Source: JAVVUJ01 sp964582545 (GTDB taxonomy: Bacteria; Bacillota; Clostridia; Peptostreptococcales; Anaerovoracaceae). From it: a DNA stretch of 64,000 nucleotides. Location of the stretch: assembly GCA_964582545.1 (NCBI GenBank), contig CAZOSB010000007.1, positions 28,306 to 92,305 of the forward strand, in the 5' to 3' direction. The translations under genes and the position numbers were made by a program. Numbering within the stretch: position 1 is the stretch's first letter; the number at the start of each line of letters is the position of its first letter. A model generated the notes under the pieces. That model saw nothing but the letters and a program-made list of their open reading frames with translations, was not told the origin of the DNA and searched no databases. Shown piece by piece: positions 62,729 to 64,000 of the stretch.

Positions 62729-63211
62729 ATGTGGAACAAGTTTAAAGACGATGCTTATACGAAAGAGATCTTAAAAAAAGTTATCATCGTAATACTGATT
62801 ACCTCCATAGGGTTGCTGACCGTAGATGTGATGACCACCAGCAAGGATGGAAGGCGTCAAATCGTGGATCCCGACGGAGCTAGCGAGTATACGGAAAGCA
62901 AGGAATCTTCTATTGTGACTGAAGAAGAAGCCAGACTCACTGCCATATTAAGCAATATTGATGGAGTGGGGGATGTCAAGGTGATGATTACCTCCCAAGA
63001 AAATCGTTTAAATGAGGGAGATGTTTCTGTAAATATATTGGATAAACCAATAGAAAAAACCAAGATTAAAGTGGAGGGAGTGATCGTAACCGCAGAAGGA
63101 GCAGGTAGCGTGACGGTAAAAAATGACATTATCAGTGGCGTAACAGCACTATACGGCATACCGTCGACCAGAGTAATGGTATATGAAAAAAAAGGGGGAA
63201 CAGATAAATGA
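62729..63211 (+). CDS. spoIIIAG: Stage III sporulation protein AG
   Basis: A 160-residue ring-forming protein of the SpoIIIA channel, with one N-terminal membrane helix and a ring-building domain (about 65-155; SNIDGVGDVKVMITSQE and TAEGAGSVTVKNDIISGVTALYGIP). The start is unclear. ATG 62729, GTG 62720 and TTG 62711 all lack a close ribosome site, while a good one (aaagggg) precedes ATG 62697 in another frame. A single extra T in the T5 run at 62702-62706 would join that ATG to this frame. It overlaps spoIIIAH by 4 bp. Confidence 0.9.
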   Translation: MWNKFKDDAYTKEILKKVIIVILITSIGLLTVDVMTTSKDGRRQIVDPDGASEYTESKESSIVTEEEARLTAILSNIDGVGDVKVMITSQENRLNEGDVSVNILDKPIEKTKIKVEGVIVTAEGAGSVTVKNDIISGVTALYGIPSTRVMVYEKKGGTDK

Positions 63212-63882
63212 ATATGAAACTGACGAAACGAAAAAAAGCTATGATTTTAGGGGCATTAGCATTGATTCTATGTTTGACTGTGGTCAACAATCAACTGCAA
63301 ACAAAGAACAGCATGACCGCATCCACTGAGTATGTAAATTATGAAAAAGAACAAATCGATGAGCATAACGGAGATGTTTTGGTAGACAGCTTGAACATTT
63401 CTTCCTTGCCGGGTGAAAGTGTAGAAACCATCAGTTCGGAAAGCACTGACGGTGACACGGATACTGCAGGTATGACGCAGATAGATGAAGAAAGTCAAAT
63501 CGTCACCTCTGATGATTATGCGGAACTTTCCAATGCGGATGTTTATTACGACGAGGCAAGAGCCACTTTAAACATGGATAGAAATAATATCGTAGGTATG
63601 CTGACTGAAGTGATCGCACAGGCACCTGAGGGTCAGGAAAAAAATAATGCTACCAATCAAAAATTGAAAATTATAGATTATATGAACAAAGAAAAAAATA
63701 TTGAGACCTTGATTAAAGCAAAAGGTTATGAGGATGCTTTAGTAGTAATTACCGATAGTTCTGTAACCATAACTGTAAAGAAAAATGATTTATCTCAGTC
63801 TGATGTAGCAAAGATTTGTGACATTGTGATTAGGGAAACAGGCAGAAATGCAAACCAAATTGTCATCCAGAGCAAGGCTTAG
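63208..63882 (+). CDS. spoIIIAH: Stage III sporulation protein AH
   Basis: A 224-residue mother-cell protein that pairs with forespore SpoIIQ to form the channel between the two cells. A basic N-terminus and a single membrane helix (about 10-28) are followed by an acidic linker and a YscJ-like ring domain (about 115-222, ending VIRETGRNANQIVIQSKA). The length and layout are typical. It begins within the last bases of spoIIIAG and is followed by a strong terminator, marking the operon end. Confidence 0.95.
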   Translation: MNMKLTKRKKAMILGALALILCLTVVNNQLQTKNSMTASTEYVNYEKEQIDEHNGDVLVDSLNISSLPGESVETISSESTDGDTDTAGMTQIDEESQIVTSDDYAELSNADVYYDEARATLNMDRNNIVGMLTEVIAQAPEGQEKNNATNQKLKIIDYMNKEKNIETLIKAKGYEDALVVITDSSVTITVKKNDLSQSDVAKICDIVIRETGRNANQIVIQSKA

Positions 63883-63905
63883 ATACATATGTAAATCAAT
63901 CATAA

Positions 63906-63941
63906 AAAAATTGCAAATAGAATTGTTTATTTGCAATTTTT
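63906..63941 (+). terminator. Rho-independent terminator of the spoIIIAC-AH unit
   Basis: Perfect 14-bp arms aaaaattgcaaata / tatttgcaattttt with an 8-base loop. Confidence 0.85.
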
Positions 63942-63951
63942 CTGTTATACT
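63923..63951 (+). promoter_or_regulatory. Possible sigma-A promoter for a gene beyond the window
   Basis: TTGTTT-N17-TATACT with an extended -10 (TGtTATACT), overlapping the preceding terminator. The transcript would begin near 63958. Confidence 0.45.
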
Positions 63952-64000
63952 CCTGTCTTTGACAGTTGAAAGAGATAAAAAGCTTGAAAGTCTTTGAAAA

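Noticed and set aside
1..64000. CRISPR arrays, restriction systems, toxin-antitoxin or other defence genes
   Set aside because: Looked for and not seen on either strand; no regularly spaced repeats and no matching protein families.

Overview
The window is about 64 kb of moderately AT-rich DNA from a Gram-positive, endospore-forming anaerobe, most likely an amino-acid-fermenting member of Clostridia (Bacillota). The evidence is the complete set of eight spoIIIA sporulation genes, separate secD and secF, rubrerythrin, a tungsten/molybdopterin-type aldehyde oxidoreductase with Nuo-like flavoprotein subunits, SLH-domain surface anchoring and strong Shine-Dalgarno sites throughout. Species cannot be fixed from the sequence. 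There is no CRISPR array, rRNA operon, transposase or integrase; one tRNA (Leu, CAA) is present.

Layout. 1-2.3 kb: end of a glycosyltransferase/TPR gene, two small conserved genes and a TspO homologue. 2.4-11.3 kb: an apparent cyanophycin-scavenging regulon made of a sigma-54 activator, a 1197-residue S-layer-anchored secreted cyanophycinase, a YfcC-type importer and an isoaspartyl dipeptidase. The cyanophycinase and the importer each sit behind an identical -24/-12 sigma-54 promoter. 11.3-16.2 kb: rubrerythrin, a V4R/diguanylate cyclase pair, nadE, a lipoprotein and the tRNA. 16.3-38.7 kb: an ordinary housekeeping block (yajC, secDF, rel, dtd, a metallo-hydrolase, hisS-aspS, nadD-yqeK-rsfS, leuS, RNase J, ylbF, an M24 peptidase, efp, mltG-trmR-trhP and a CNNM/CorC transporter).

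39.0-63.9 kb: the spoIIIA genes, but split. spoIIIAA-AB lie at 39.0-40.5 kb and spoIIIAC-AH at 60.7-63.9 kb, with about 20 kb of metabolic genes between them. The intervening segment holds (i) a leftward operon for a tungsten-type aldehyde:ferredoxin oxidoreductase joined to an NADH-linked, bifurcation-like NuoEFG module, behind a sigma-A promoter and a structured leader with terminator that looks like a Moco/tungsten-cofactor riboswitch; (ii) a saccharopine-dehydrogenase-like gene and a secreted stalk/propeller protein; (iii) an OmpR-type two-component system flanked by two copies of an unexplained intergenic repeat; and (iv) an amino-acid catabolic group (symporter, class III aminotransferase, beta-keto acid cleavage enzyme, accessory proteins, AEC transporter). 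SpoIIIAF is reduced to its membrane segment (56 residues), and the start of spoIIIAG is irregular.

Taken together the accessory genes fit a life based on amino acids. Cyanophycin would be cut at the cell surface to beta-Asp-Arg dipeptides, imported and hydrolysed to Asp and Arg. Other amino acids would be taken up, transaminated and cleaved with acetyl-CoA, and aldehydes would be oxidised with recovery of reduced ferredoxin/NADH. The pathway assignments are inferred from families and gene order, not demonstrated.
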